Shown here in pieces: positions 32,595 through 41,874 of a stretch of 64,000 nt of DNA. The stretch's first letter is position 1. Each line of letters begins with the position of its first letter. The notes below the pieces were generated by a model that did no database searches, had not been told where the DNA came from, and worked only from the letters and a program-made list of their open reading frames with translations. This DNA is from Succinivibrio dextrinosolvens DSM 3072. Lineage in GTDB: Bacteria; Pseudomonadota; Gammaproteobacteria; Enterobacterales; Succinivibrionaceae. The position numbers and the translations under genes were made by a program. Location: NCBI RefSeq assembly GCF_900167015.1, contig NZ_FUXX01000001.1, positions 1 to 64,000 on the forward strand, in the 5' to 3' direction.

Positions 32595-34094
32595 TTAAAC
32601 CATCATTGAGATCAGGCTGTTTTCATTCAGTTCACGAGAACGTGGAAGCTCACCCTTTAATGCACCGTCCTTCATAATAATGATGCGGTCGCACATTCCA
32701 ATAAGCTCCATCAGCTCCTCAGAAATCATGATGATTGACTTACCCTGTTTTCTCATGCGGTCCATCAGCTGGTAAATATCCTGCTTTACCTTGATATCGA
32801 TACCACGGGTAGGTGAATCGAGTACCACGATGTCTGAACCTTTACCAATCCAGCGAGCCAGAACAACCTTCTGCTTGTTACCGCCGGACAGCTCAGATAC
32901 AAACTGATCGGTATTTACCATCTTTACAGACATTTCCTTTGCATAATCGATTGCAAACTTTTTAATCTTGCCCCAGTTAAGAATACCGGCATTATTTGAT
33001 AATTCATCCAGTGAAGGCATTGCAATGTTGTCACGGATACTCTGATTTAAAACAACAGACTCGTTATCTCTATCCTTAGATGTATATGCGATAGAGTGAG
33101 AAATTGCTGTTGGAATATCGTTAATCTGAGTGCCGTCAGCAAGTACTACAGAACCTTCTCTGTCAAAGCTTGCACCGAAAATTGCCTTTCCGATTTCATG
33201 CATGCCAGACTCTGACAGACCACCGAATCCAAGAATCTCACCTTTATGAAGATCAAAACTTACGTTTGAAATCAGACCTGGAACGGTTACATTCTTAACT
33301 GATAACACAACCTCATCGCTTACCTTCTCACCGTAGTCAGAACGGTAGTAGTCACCGGTAACCTCACGGCCTACCATCAGTTTCTTCAGATCATCCTCGG
33401 TTACATCCTTACTCTTTACTGTATCGATGTATTCACCGTCACGAAGAATGGTGATGGTATCTGACTTAGCCAGAATTTCTGGTAAATCGTGAGAAATGAA
33501 GATAACTGTATTTCCCTGTTCACGGATGCGGTTCATGTGCTTGTAAAGCTCTTCACGACCTTCCTGAGACAGAGCAGTAGTGGTCTCATCGATAACTACA
33601 ATCTTTGGATTGAAGTAGGTAGCCTTTACGATTTCAATCAGCTTTCTCTCTTCGAAGTTGTAGTTGTCTACAAGATCGTCAGCCTTGATGAAATCAAATC
33701 CGTATTCCTTTAACAGGCGGTTAGCCTCAGCATTCATTGCAGGAGTGTTTCTGAAACCGTAGGTGATGAATCTTTCCTCATGACCTAAAAAGATGTTCTC
33801 AGCAACGGTTAGACCTGATAGTGTTCCTAATTCCTGAACGATGATTGAAACGCCTCTGTTGTTTGCATCTACCTGATTCTTTGGATGGATATCCTCACCG
33901 TCCAGAGTAAAGGTACCGCTTTCCATTGGGTAGATACCGGTTAACATGTTGGTCATGGTTGACTTACCAGAACCGTTTTCACCGATAAGTGCGTGAACTT
34001 CGCCCTTGTTGATATCAAAAGATACGTTGTTAAGTGCTCTGTTGATACCGAAATGTTTGGTAATGTTTCTTACTTGTAATCTAACTTCGCTCAT
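32595..34094 (-). CDS. Sugar ABC transporter ATP-binding protein (AraG/RbsA family)
   Basis: Double ABC domain protein of 499 aa. Domain 1: Walker A GENGSGKST, Walker B IVVIDETTTALS, and an unusual signature (YNFEERKLIEI in place of LSVGQ). Domain 2: degenerate P-loop GLSESGMHE, signature LSGGNKQKV, Walker B IVVLDSPTRG with Ser in place of the usual Glu. Only one composite site may hydrolyse ATP, as is usual for this family. It lies between the two permease genes, with 14- and 16-nt gaps, in the arabinose transport operon. Confidence 0.93.
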   Translation of the reverse strand: MSEVRLQVRNITKHFGINRALNNVSFDINKGEVHALIGENGSGKSTMTNMLTGIYPMESGTFTLDGEDIHPKNQVDANNRGVSIIVQELGTLSGLTVAENIFLGHEERFITYGFRNTPAMNAEANRLLKEYGFDFIKADDLVDNYNFEERKLIEIVKATYFNPKIVVIDETTTALSQEGREELYKHMNRIREQGNTVIFISHDLPEILAKSDTITILRDGEYIDTVKSKDVTEDDLKKLMVGREVTGDYYRSDYGEKVSDEVVLSVKNVTVPGLISNVSFDLHKGEILGFGGLSESGMHEIGKAIFGASFDREGSVVLADGTQINDIPTAISHSIAYTSKDRDNESVVLNQSIRDNIAMPSLDELSNNAGILNWGKIKKFAIDYAKEMSVKMVNTDQFVSELSGGNKQKVVLARWIGKGSDIVVLDSPTRGIDIKVKQDIYQLMDRMRKQGKSIIMISEELMELIGMCDRIIIMKDGALKGELPRSRELNENSLISMMV

Positions 34095-34108
34095 TTTTCT
34101 TATCCTTA

Positions 34109-35059
34109 TTACTTAACGATTTCGCCCTTAGATACCTTGGTGGTCAGTGTGATGATTACCAGCAGAGCTAGACCTGTGATAACGTCCTGAATTGCTGTAG
34201 GAGCACCAAGAGAAATGAAGCCGAAGAAGATGATGTTAACAATGAACTCACCCAGGATAATTGCCTGAAGAGGAATTCCGTATTTCATGAATGCCAAACC
34301 GAAGAAGCATCCCATTGTTGGTACGAAGTTACGTGCCATTGATGACATGCCGGTTGCAGCAACCATTGATGAACCGTAGCTGATGGTTAGAACAGCCATA
34401 GCACCGAAGAATGCACCTGAAAGGATGAATGCATAAACCTTGAACTTATCAACGTTGATACCCATGTTCTTTGCTACGAACTCGTCAGAACCGATTGCGT
34501 AGGTATAGGTACCGAACTTGGTGTAGTTTAGAACACCGTATGCAATGATAAAGGTAACAACAGCAAGAATAATGTTACCTGGCATAGAACCGAATGCACG
34601 TAGTGATGAAGGTAGAGTCTGAACTACGCCGCCAGCCATATAGTTAGCAATTGACTCGTAAATCAGAGCAAGACCTGCAGTAACAATCATTGATGGAATA
34701 CGGAGCTTAACATATAGAACACCGTTTACCAGGCCAACTAAAGCACCTGTTGCGATTGCGCCGGCAATCAGACCTGTGTAACCCATCTGGAAGTGAGTAG
34801 CCAGCTGACAACCGACAACTGCTGACAGGATGATGTTGGCACCGATAGAAAAGTCGAACAGACCCATGTCCATCACGAAATAGAATCCAATTGCGCCAAC
34901 TGTTGCAATTAAACTTGCCTGAAAGTAGTTAAGTAGATTGTCTGGTGATCCGAAATTATCTGGAGTTAAAACTTTGAATATAGCCCAGGATAGAAATACC
35001 AGCGCTACTAAAACTATGTAACCTTTAGTTGCACCGGAGAGATTTTTTATTCCAGTCAT
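34109..35059 (-). CDS. Sugar ABC transporter permease 1 (RbsC family)
   Basis: CUT2-class permease of 316 aa with eight to ten hydrophobic segments. Conserved elements are FYFVMDMGLFDFSIGANIILSAVVG and AKNMGINVDKFKVYAFILSGAFFGAMAV. It is the first gene of the minus-strand operon permease-ATPase-permease-araA and is divergent from the binding-protein gene across a 600-bp regulatory spacer. Two non-identical permeases predict a heterodimeric membrane channel. Confidence 0.92.
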   Translation of the reverse strand: MTGIKNLSGATKGYIVLVALVFLSWAIFKVLTPDNFGSPDNLLNYFQASLIATVGAIGFYFVMDMGLFDFSIGANIILSAVVGCQLATHFQMGYTGLIAGAIATGALVGLVNGVLYVKLRIPSMIVTAGLALIYESIANYMAGGVVQTLPSSLRAFGSMPGNIILAVVTFIIAYGVLNYTKFGTYTYAIGSDEFVAKNMGINVDKFKVYAFILSGAFFGAMAVLTISYGSSMVAATGMSSMARNFVPTMGCFFGLAFMKYGIPLQAIILGEFIVNIIFFGFISLGAPTAIQDVITGLALLVIITLTTKVSKGEIVK

Positions 35060-35197
35060 GATGTTGATTCCTTTTTTGCATGTGAGGTAAAACCTGACAT
35101 GGGTTTGTTTTTAGTTGAGGCAGAAGCCTTTTGTTGTATCCATGCACATTTGTGCATTTCTGTTAGTTTCAGTGTAAACGAAATTCGATTTAAAATC

Positions 35198-35213
35198 TCG
35201 TAAACGGTTACGA
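35198..35213. promoter_or_regulatory. LacI/GalR-like operator of the arabinose operon
   Basis: TCGTAA-ACGG-TTACGA has perfect 6-bp arms and resembles the TGTAANCGNTTACA class bound by LacI-family regulators. It lies 139-154 bp before the permease start on the minus strand, in a plausible promoter position. Confidence 0.6.
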
Positions 35214-35532
35214 TAATATATGAATATGCACAAAATTTAATTAAATTTGGTTGTTTTTTTGAATCAAATCACATAAACAATTAAAAATCATATATCTTAC
35301 AAAGCATTAGAAATGCTTGTTCTATCTGCGTCCGTATAGCATTTGTGAATTGGTTTCATTGTAAATACGCAATTTTATGAAAAAACTAAAACTATTTACA
35401 TTTTGTTCTGTCAAGAATTATTTATTTGTCACAGGATATACAAAAGTAAACTTTAAGAAATTTTGTAACTAATTGAAAGATAAGGTATTTATGTTTTTAT
35501 CTGAATTATGTGCAAAAATACTTTTCTAAATT

Positions 35533-35556
35533 TGTGATCTCCGCACACGTTTACGA
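35533..35556. promoter_or_regulatory. CRP-like site overlapping a partial operator before the binding-protein gene
   Basis: TGTGA-TCTCCG-CACAC (35533-35548) matches one arm of the CRP consensus fully and the other partly. CCGCAC-ACGT-TTACGA (35541-35556) shares a full arm with the palindrome at 35198. Both are about 100-120 bp before ATG 35656. Confidence 0.45.
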
Positions 35557-35655
35557 CAAAAAACTTAGTATTATTTACACATGTATTGAGCGGGGTAACT
35601 CGCCATTACCTGCAACCAATATTACGTTGCCAATCAAACATTGAAGGATAAGTAT

Positions 35656-36795
35656 ATGAAATTTACTATGAAAAAATTTGCAAAAGCAATTGCTTGCGCA
35701 GCTGTTGCTACTACAATTGCATCTTTCAGCACCACTGCAAGTGCAATTGAGAATAAGGACATCAAAATCGGTGTTTCAATCTGGTCATCAACTGATGTTC
35801 TAGGTTCATGCTGTAAGAAAGTTCTTGATGCTGCTGCTTCTGCACTAGGTGTTCAGGTTCAGTACATCGACCAGGCTCACGTATCAGAGAAGGTTACTGC
35901 TTCTGTAGAACAGTTAGCAGCTGCTGGCTGTCAGGGTATCATTATCTGTAACTCTTCAGATACTGAAATGACATCTGCAATCAAGACCGCAAATGACAAT
36001 GAAGTTTATCTAACTCAGTTCTTCCGTATTATTTCTAAGGATGCAAGCCCAGCTATCTACAAGATGGCAGAGAAATCACCATACTACATCGGTGCAGTTC
36101 ACGAGAACGAGCCTGATAACGGTGAGAAGTTAGTAGGTATACTATTAGATAAGGGCTGCCGTAACATTGGTCTGATTGGCTGGGAGCAGGGTGATGCAAC
36201 CTGGTTAGGCCGTTGGGCAGGTTATAAGGCTGGCGTTGAGAAGTGGAACAAGGATCATCCAAACGATAAGGCTGTTCTATCAGATCCACAGTATGCAGGT
36301 ACAACTTCAGAAGGTGGTTCAAAGGCTGCTGAAGCTTTAATGGCTGCAAATCCTAAGCTAGACGCTCTAATCCCAGCTGGTGGTGGCGGTGACCCATTAC
36401 AGGGTGCTATTGCTGCTGTTGAGCGTGCAGGCAAGACCGGTAAGATCCAGATCGTTTCAACCGACTTCCTACCTGATTTAGGTGAGAGATTAAAGAACGG
36501 CTCAATGGCTGGTCAGTCAGGCGGTCACTACTGCGATCCTCTATTTGCCTTCATGATGACCTACAACGCAATCAAGGGCAACTACAAGGACTTCGAGGGT
36601 AAGTTTGAAGATGTTAACTTCCCATACCTATACGTATCATCACCAGATGACTACGCTGAGTACGAGAAGTACTTCGTTGAGAAGTTACCATACACTGCTG
36701 AAGAGTTCGTTGAAATGTCTAAGCTAGACATGGAAGGCTTAAAGGCAACTGCTGCTAAACTATCTATCCAGGACGCAGCAGCTCGTTCAGCTAAG
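35656..36795 (+). CDS. Periplasmic sugar-binding protein (probably arabinose)
   Basis: Peripla_BP_4-class binding protein of 379-380 aa. Start ATG 35656 follows AAGGA, and the signal peptide ends near residue 30 (STTASA); a TTG at 35641 is in frame. Motifs: IKIGVSIWSSTDVLGSCCKKVL, AAAGCQGIIICNSSDTEM, GCRNIGLIGWEQGDATWLGRW and ALIPAGGGGDPLQGAI. The coding sequence uses a narrow codon set, suggesting very high expression. It is divergent from the permease-ATPase-permease-araA operon and is its obvious ligand receptor. The stop codon TAA ends at 36798. Confidence 0.93.
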
Positions 36796-36828
36796 TAATA
36801 TCCAAAACTCATTTTAAATAACGTAATG

Positions 36829-36856
36829 CTCCGGCCCTCAAAAGCCGGAGTTTTTT
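36829..36856 (+). terminator. Intrinsic terminator of the binding-protein gene
   Basis: CTCCGGC/GCCGGAG (36829-36835/36844-36850) followed by TTTTTT (36851-36856). It overlaps the end of the convergent tetR-type gene. Confidence 0.9.
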
Positions 36857-37430
36857 AATTGTAAATCTTGAAAAGAACGTTGTTTAGAAGTTCTATGAGT
36901 TCTTTTTTCTCAAAGTCAAACTCTCCACTCATCCATTTATTGATAACTCCGATAAAACCGCAGATTGCAAAGGTTCCCTCGATAATATCCTGTTTGAGCT
37001 CCTTTTCATCTGAATGAGAGTAATCGCAGCTTATATATTTTTTCAGAAAGATATCAACGGCACGTGCTGTAAACTCACCGTTTGAATTTCTTATTAAAAG
37101 TAGAATCTGTTTCTTGTTTTTTTCAAAGTAATCAATCATATAGACAATAAGACAGCTTACATTCTCGATTTTTTTCTGCTGTGCATTCTGGTCATATATT
37201 TTTGCCATGTGGGCAATGGCTTCATCCTCAATAGCCATTACCAGATCTTCAATACTTCTGTAGTGCTGGTAGAAGGTGCCTCTACCTAAAAGCGCATGTC
37301 TTGAGATTTCTGCAACTGTGATTTCATTGGATTTTTTATGCTCAATCAGATGAAAAAAGCTTTCTCTGATTGCCAGTTCGGTCTTTTTGAACCTCAGATC
37401 TTCCTTCATAGTCATTTGTCCATATGTCAT
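36855..37430 (-). CDS. TetR-family regulator of the adjacent RND pump
   Basis: TetR/AcrR-type repressor of 191 aa. An N-terminal HTH (about 17-64; AIRESFFHLIEHKKSNEITVAEISRHALLGRGTFYQHYRS) is followed by a helical ligand domain ending IELLNNVLFKIYN. Alternative starts exist at the Met codons 6 and 8. It is divergent from the MFP/RND gene pair, and two copies of a TAATGNACA-N2-TGTNCATTA palindrome lie between them, so it most likely represses the pump and itself. Confidence 0.88.
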   Translation of the reverse strand: MTYGQMTMKEDLRFKKTELAIRESFFHLIEHKKSNEITVAEISRHALLGRGTFYQHYRSIEDLVMAIEDEAIAHMAKIYDQNAQQKKIENVSCLIVYMIDYFEKNKKQILLLIRNSNGEFTARAVDIFLKKYISCDYSHSDEKELKQDIIEGTFAICGFIGVINKWMSGEFDFEKKELIELLNNVLFKIYN

Positions 37431-37452
37431 AGTGCACTGCTTTATTAAATTT

Positions 37453-37558
37453 TAATGAACAGTTGTACATTAAGTGTTTATTATCTTACAGATCAGCCTT
37501 ACCTATCATTGAAGATTTACCTATAGTTTATATACTTTTAATGAACAGGTGTTTAATA
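37453..37558. promoter_or_regulatory. Two TetR-type operators between regulator and pump genes
   Basis: TAATGAACAGTTGTACATTA (37453-37472) is a 20-bp palindrome with one mismatched pair per arm. TAATGAACAGGTGTTTAATA (37539-37558) shares its left arm exactly and its right arm partly. They are 86 bp apart. Confidence 0.65.
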
Positions 37559-37637
37559 TCATACTACTGTAATTTATCTACCTGATTTTAAGACTAATTT
37601 TGTTTTATAAACTGGCAAATTTACTAAGGGATTTCTG

Positions 37638-38720
37638 ATGAATTTAACACGTAAGCATTACCTCATTGGAATTGCAGTTACCGTGCTTTTTGCGGTTTTT
37701 GCGATTTTCAATCTGGGAATCAGCAGAGAGCAGACTCAAACTGAAGCTTTGCCTATAAGAGTAAAGGCTATGACAATGTCTTCTGATATGATGTCATCAT
37801 CTCTGATTTATGCTGGTGAAATTCACAGTAAATTTGAAACTCCGCTTTCTTTTCAGGTGGGAGGAAAGATTCAGGAGCGTCTTGTTGAAGTTGGAGATCG
37901 CGTAAGTAAAGGTCAGGTTCTTTTAACTCTTGATAAGAAGGATCTTGAACAGAGTATCCGCAATGCAGATGCCAAGGTAAAGAATGCGAGATCAGCGCTG
38001 GATCTTGCCAGAAAGAATCTTGATAGATATAAAAAACTTCTAAGTGCAGGTGCTGTAAGTCGTTTATCATATGATCAGTGTCAGCACGAGTATAAATCTG
38101 CTCTATCAGCTTTAGAACAGGCAAATGCCAACTATGAGGAATGCCGAAATCAGCTTAATTACGCTGAATTAAAGGCAGACAGAGACGGTATTATTATTCA
38201 GACCTATGCAGATCCGGGACAGGTTGTAAATACAGGTACAACTGTACTTACCCTTGCAGTCAGTTCAAATCTTCAGGCTCAGTTCAATGTTCCTGAGCAG
38301 ACAGTCTCAACACTTAAGATAGGTTCACCAGTAAAAATCAGTTCAAATTACAGTTCTGATGAGATTGATGGCTCAATCTTCGAAATCTCTCCTATTGCAG
38401 ATGACAGAACACATACCTTCAAGGTAAAGGCATCATTTGAGGATAACGGTGCCTTAAAACTTGGTATGACCGTCAGAGTGTTATTGGATGCAGATGCCGG
38501 CAGTATTTCAAACTTTATCCCTCGCTCTGCAGTTACCGCAATCAATGGTGAAAGCGGTGTCTATACCATTGAAAACAATAAAGCCATATTCAAAAAGGTC
38601 TCTCTGGGTAGTCTTAAGGAAGATAAGGTTGAAATTAAATCTGGTCTGAATCAGGGAGATGTTATTATCACAGCCGGAGCCAACAGACTTCACGACGGTC
38701 AGATTGTGGAGATTATGTAA
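37638..38720 (+). CDS. RND efflux periplasmic adaptor (MFP) subunit
   Basis: Membrane-fusion protein of 360 aa. An N-terminal hydrophobic anchor (about 8-26, no lipobox) is followed by the biotinyl-lipoyl half-motif (SFQVGGKIQERLVEVGDRVSKGQVL), an alpha-hairpin coiled coil (about 105-170), the second lipoyl half (ADRDGIIIQTYADPGQVVNTGTTVLTLA) and beta-barrel/membrane-proximal domains. It would connect the RND pump to a TolC-type outer-membrane channel not present in this window. Its TAA overlaps the pump's ATG by one base (TAATG), giving translational coupling. It is divergent from a TetR-family gene and preceded by its likely operators. Confidence 0.92.
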   Translation: MNLTRKHYLIGIAVTVLFAVFAIFNLGISREQTQTEALPIRVKAMTMSSDMMSSSLIYAGEIHSKFETPLSFQVGGKIQERLVEVGDRVSKGQVLLTLDKKDLEQSIRNADAKVKNARSALDLARKNLDRYKKLLSAGAVSRLSYDQCQHEYKSALSALEQANANYEECRNQLNYAELKADRDGIIIQTYADPGQVVNTGTTVLTLAVSSNLQAQFNVPEQTVSTLKIGSPVKISSNYSSDEIDGSIFEISPIADDRTHTFKVKASFEDNGALKLGMTVRVLLDADAGSISNFIPRSAVTAINGESGVYTIENNKAIFKKVSLGSLKEDKVEIKSGLNQGDVIITAGANRLHDGQIVEIM

Positions 38721-41700
38721 TGCGCTTTAATCTTGCACAATGGAGTCTTTCTCATAAGGCTCTGATCTATTTTTTTTCTGCTCTTCTTATGGTTTCAGGT
38801 GTATTTTCCTACCTTTCTTTAGGCAGAATGGAAGATCCAGACTATACCATCAGGCAGATGGTTATCTATACACAGTGGCAGGGAGCAACCGCAAAACAGG
38901 TTGAGGAACAGGTTACAGATGTTCTTGAAAAAAGGCTTCAGGATCTTGAAAAGCTTGATCATATAGAAAGCTATTCTATGCCTGGTCAGAGCATTATCTA
39001 TGTTAATCTTAAGGATTCTGTAAACAAGCAGGATATTCGTCGACTCTGGACTGACGCACGCAATCTGGTTATCTCTGAAACTCCAAATCTGCCTTCAGGT
39101 GCGGCAACTCCTCAGGTAAATGATCACTTTGATGATGTTTACGGAATGATTTACGCCTTAACCGCAGATGACGGTTATACCATGCGCGATATGAAAAATG
39201 AGGCGGAGAAAATAAAGGCTGCTGTTCTAAATCTCAAACAGACCAAAAAGGTAATGCTGATAGGAGACAGAACCCAGTGTATATATGCAGATGCAGATCC
39301 TTATGTAATGATGAAATCAGATGTCAGCGTATCTGATATCAAAAAACTGATTCAGAGTGAAAATACCGTAACAGATTCAGGCATCATCTCTGGTCAGAAG
39401 GATATGATTCCTTTAAGGCTGAATAACAACTTTAAATCAGAAAAAGAACTTTCCCTGCTTCCTATAAATAAAAACGGAAGGGTCATAAGATTATCCGATA
39501 TTCTCAATATCAGAAACACTTACGTTGAGACAGGTGAAAAATCATTTTTCTATAACGGAGAACCTGCCATCGGTATAGCCGTATCAATGGTATCCGGTGA
39601 GAATATCATTGATTTTGGAGATGAGCTTAATAAGGTCGTAAAAGAGTGTAGTGCCTCTTTACCTGCCGGAATGGAACTGCACAAGGTTGCAGATCAGGCA
39701 AAGAACGTTGATAGCGCAATTTTCAGCTTTGTTCGCTGTCTTGTTGAGGCTTTGATCATTATTTTCGGTGTAAGTATCTTCAGTCTGGGAACTCACGCCG
39801 GACTTGTTGTTGCCATGTGCATTCCTCTGGTGCTTGCCATTACCTTTTCCATCATGTATTACATGGGGATTGATCTGCAGAGTGTTTCTTTAGGCGGTCT
39901 TATCATTGGTCTGGGGCTTCTCGTTGATGATGCGATGATTGTAATTGAAATGATTATCGTAAAACTGCAGGAAGGTCTGGGAAAGGTAGAAGCTGCTGTG
40001 GTTGCCTTCAGCGAAACTGCAATTCCAATGCTTACAGGAACCCTTATTACCTGTGCAGGCTTTATTCCTGTGGCACTTGCTGAAGGTTCAGCATCTGAAT
40101 TCTGCTGCACTCTTTTCTACGTCATAAGTATTGCACTGATTGTCTCCTGGTTTGTTGCAGGTCTGGCTACTCCTCTTTTTGCTTATCATCTGATTTCTGA
40201 TGTATCTAAAAGGAAGGAAAGTCGTCTATCCGGTTTCATTAAGCGTTTCAGGGCAGAGTATAGAAAACTTCTGATCTTTTGTATTGAAAATAGAATTTCT
40301 GTTCTGATTTCAGTGTCTGTCCTTTTTGTACTATGCGCATTTGGCTTTACTCAGCTTCGTACTGAGTTCTTCCCTGCATCCTCTCATCCTGAACTGGTTT
40401 TAAGAATGGAGCTTCCTGCAGGTGCTTCCTATCAGAACAGTGAGGAAGTTGCGGCACGTTTTGCAAAGGAAATCAGCAACAGCGAGAATCTTGAGTATTA
40501 CTCCTATACAGTAGGAGAGGGAAATCCAAGATTTGTGCTTACTTTCTCTCCTGCCAATGCAAAACCAAATATGGCTGAATTCATTATGGTTGCAAAGGGA
40601 ATAGAGGAGAGAGCAAGTCTTGAAAAGGAAGTAAAGGCTCTAATCCGCGACCGTTTCCCAGAGGTTATCGGTCACACTCTGCTTATTGTTACAGGCTCTC
40701 CTACAGAGTATGCCGTTACATTCAGAGTTCAGGGGCCAGATCTTAACAAGGTCAGAACAATAACGTCAGATCTCGAGAAAATAATGTATTCATATGACAG
40801 CCTTCTTAACATCAGAAAGAAGGGTGGAGAGGAGATGATAAGCCTGGATACTAAGACTCAGAATCTGAAATTAAAGCAGCTCGGACTTACATCAGGCTCT
40901 CTTGCCCAGCAGATAAAGCTTCTAACCTCAGGAGAGATAATCAGTTCAATTCAGGACAGGGATGTAACCATACCAATTATCTTTAGATTAAAGGCTGTGA
41001 ATGCAGATATCTATCAGACTATATCTGATATGCCGATCGAGCTTCCAGACGGAAAGAAACTGAGTCTTTCTTCTGTTGCAAATCTTGAAGCGGGAGTAGA
41101 AGAGGCTAATATCCTTAGAAGAGATAGACTTCCTGCCGTAAAAATCTGCGCGGAGGTAAGAGATGGTCTTAGCGGTGATGATGTAACTGCTCAGATCTAC
41201 AGTGATATCAAGGAATTCAGAAAGAGTCTGCCTAGGGGATACAGCATCGAGCTTGATGGAGGTCTTGAGGATAGCCAGAAGAATACAGCCTCATTCCTTG
41301 CTCCTGCGCCTGTTATGGCAATTTCAATTCTCGTAATTCTGATGCTGGAGCTGCAGAGTATCAAGAAAGTAATGATCACTCTGCTTACAGCTCCTCTGGG
41401 AATCATAGGAGTGACAATTGGCCTTGGTATAACAGGAAGACCTGTTGGGTTCGTTGTTATATTAGGTCTGTTGGCTCTGTTTGGAATTATTATCAGAAAT
41501 TCTGTAATTCTGATGGATCAGATTGAGAAGCATATTAAAGAAGGAATGAGTATCTATGATTCTCTTATCAGTGCATCAATCAGCAGATTAAGACCTATTA
41601 TGCTTACCGCTATGGCAGCAATTCTGGCGATGATTCCTCTGGCTACAAATGCTCTGTGGGGGCCAATGGCAACTGCTATGGCGTTTGGTCTGCTGTTTGC

Positions 41701-41770
41701 CACAGTCCTGACACTGCTGGTTCTTCCTGCGATGTACGCTCAAGTATATCTCAAGGAGAATAACAGATGA
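38720..41770 (+). CDS. RND efflux transporter permease
   Basis: Inner-membrane proton-driven pump of 1016 aa. Two symmetric halves each have a TM helix followed by a large periplasmic loop (QWQGATAKQVEEQVTDVLEKRL in the first) and a TM bundle. The proton-relay segment GGLIIGLGLLVDDAMIVIEMI carries the Asp pair in TM4, and LLALFGIIIRNSVILMDQIE is the TM10 equivalent. It is closer to the VexF/YegN-like branch lacking AcrB's long C-terminal tail than to the AcrB encoded further on. Likely exports hydrophobic or amphiphilic compounds; substrate unknown. Confidence 0.93.
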   Translation: MRFNLAQWSLSHKALIYFFSALLMVSGVFSYLSLGRMEDPDYTIRQMVIYTQWQGATAKQVEEQVTDVLEKRLQDLEKLDHIESYSMPGQSIIYVNLKDSVNKQDIRRLWTDARNLVISETPNLPSGAATPQVNDHFDDVYGMIYALTADDGYTMRDMKNEAEKIKAAVLNLKQTKKVMLIGDRTQCIYADADPYVMMKSDVSVSDIKKLIQSENTVTDSGIISGQKDMIPLRLNNNFKSEKELSLLPINKNGRVIRLSDILNIRNTYVETGEKSFFYNGEPAIGIAVSMVSGENIIDFGDELNKVVKECSASLPAGMELHKVADQAKNVDSAIFSFVRCLVEALIIIFGVSIFSLGTHAGLVVAMCIPLVLAITFSIMYYMGIDLQSVSLGGLIIGLGLLVDDAMIVIEMIIVKLQEGLGKVEAAVVAFSETAIPMLTGTLITCAGFIPVALAEGSASEFCCTLFYVISIALIVSWFVAGLATPLFAYHLISDVSKRKESRLSGFIKRFRAEYRKLLIFCIENRISVLISVSVLFVLCAFGFTQLRTEFFPASSHPELVLRMELPAGASYQNSEEVAARFAKEISNSENLEYYSYTVGEGNPRFVLTFSPANAKPNMAEFIMVAKGIEERASLEKEVKALIRDRFPEVIGHTLLIVTGSPTEYAVTFRVQGPDLNKVRTITSDLEKIMYSYDSLLNIRKKGGEEMISLDTKTQNLKLKQLGLTSGSLAQQIKLLTSGEIISSIQDRDVTIPIIFRLKAVNADIYQTISDMPIELPDGKKLSLSSVANLEAGVEEANILRRDRLPAVKICAEVRDGLSGDDVTAQIYSDIKEFRKSLPRGYSIELDGGLEDSQKNTASFLAPAPVMAISILVILMLELQSIKKVMITLLTAPLGIIGVTIGLGITGRPVGFVVILGLLALFGIIIRNSVILMDQIEKHIKEGMSIYDSLISASISRLRPIMLTAMAAILAMIPLATNALWGPMATAMAFGLLFATVLTLLVLPAMYAQVYLKENNR

Positions 41771-41835
41771 GATTGCAGGTTCTGATGTAATTTAAGATTG
41801 CTTTTTCAAGCGGGAAGGCATATAGAAGAATGAGA

Positions 41836-41871
41836 AACTCCGCAGGGGATATAACCTCTGCGGAGTTTTTT
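41836..41871 (+). terminator. Intrinsic terminator of the MFP-RND operon
   Basis: Perfect 10-bp stem AACTCCGCAG/CTGCGGAGTT (41836-41845/41858-41867) with further inner pairing, followed by TTTTTT. It also lies at the end of the convergent symporter gene, where its minus-strand tail (TTTCTCATTC) is weaker. Confidence 0.88.
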
Positions 41872-41874
41872 GTA

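Larger units (their letters stand above)
35060..35655. other. 596-bp divergent regulatory region of the arabinose system
   Basis: AT-rich spacer between the transport/araA operon and the divergent binding-protein gene. It carries a strong LacI-like palindrome (35198-35213), a partial copy (35541-35556) overlapping a CRP-like site (35533-35548), and several A-tracts. No ORF of note. Its length suggests looping between the two operator positions. Confidence 0.6.
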
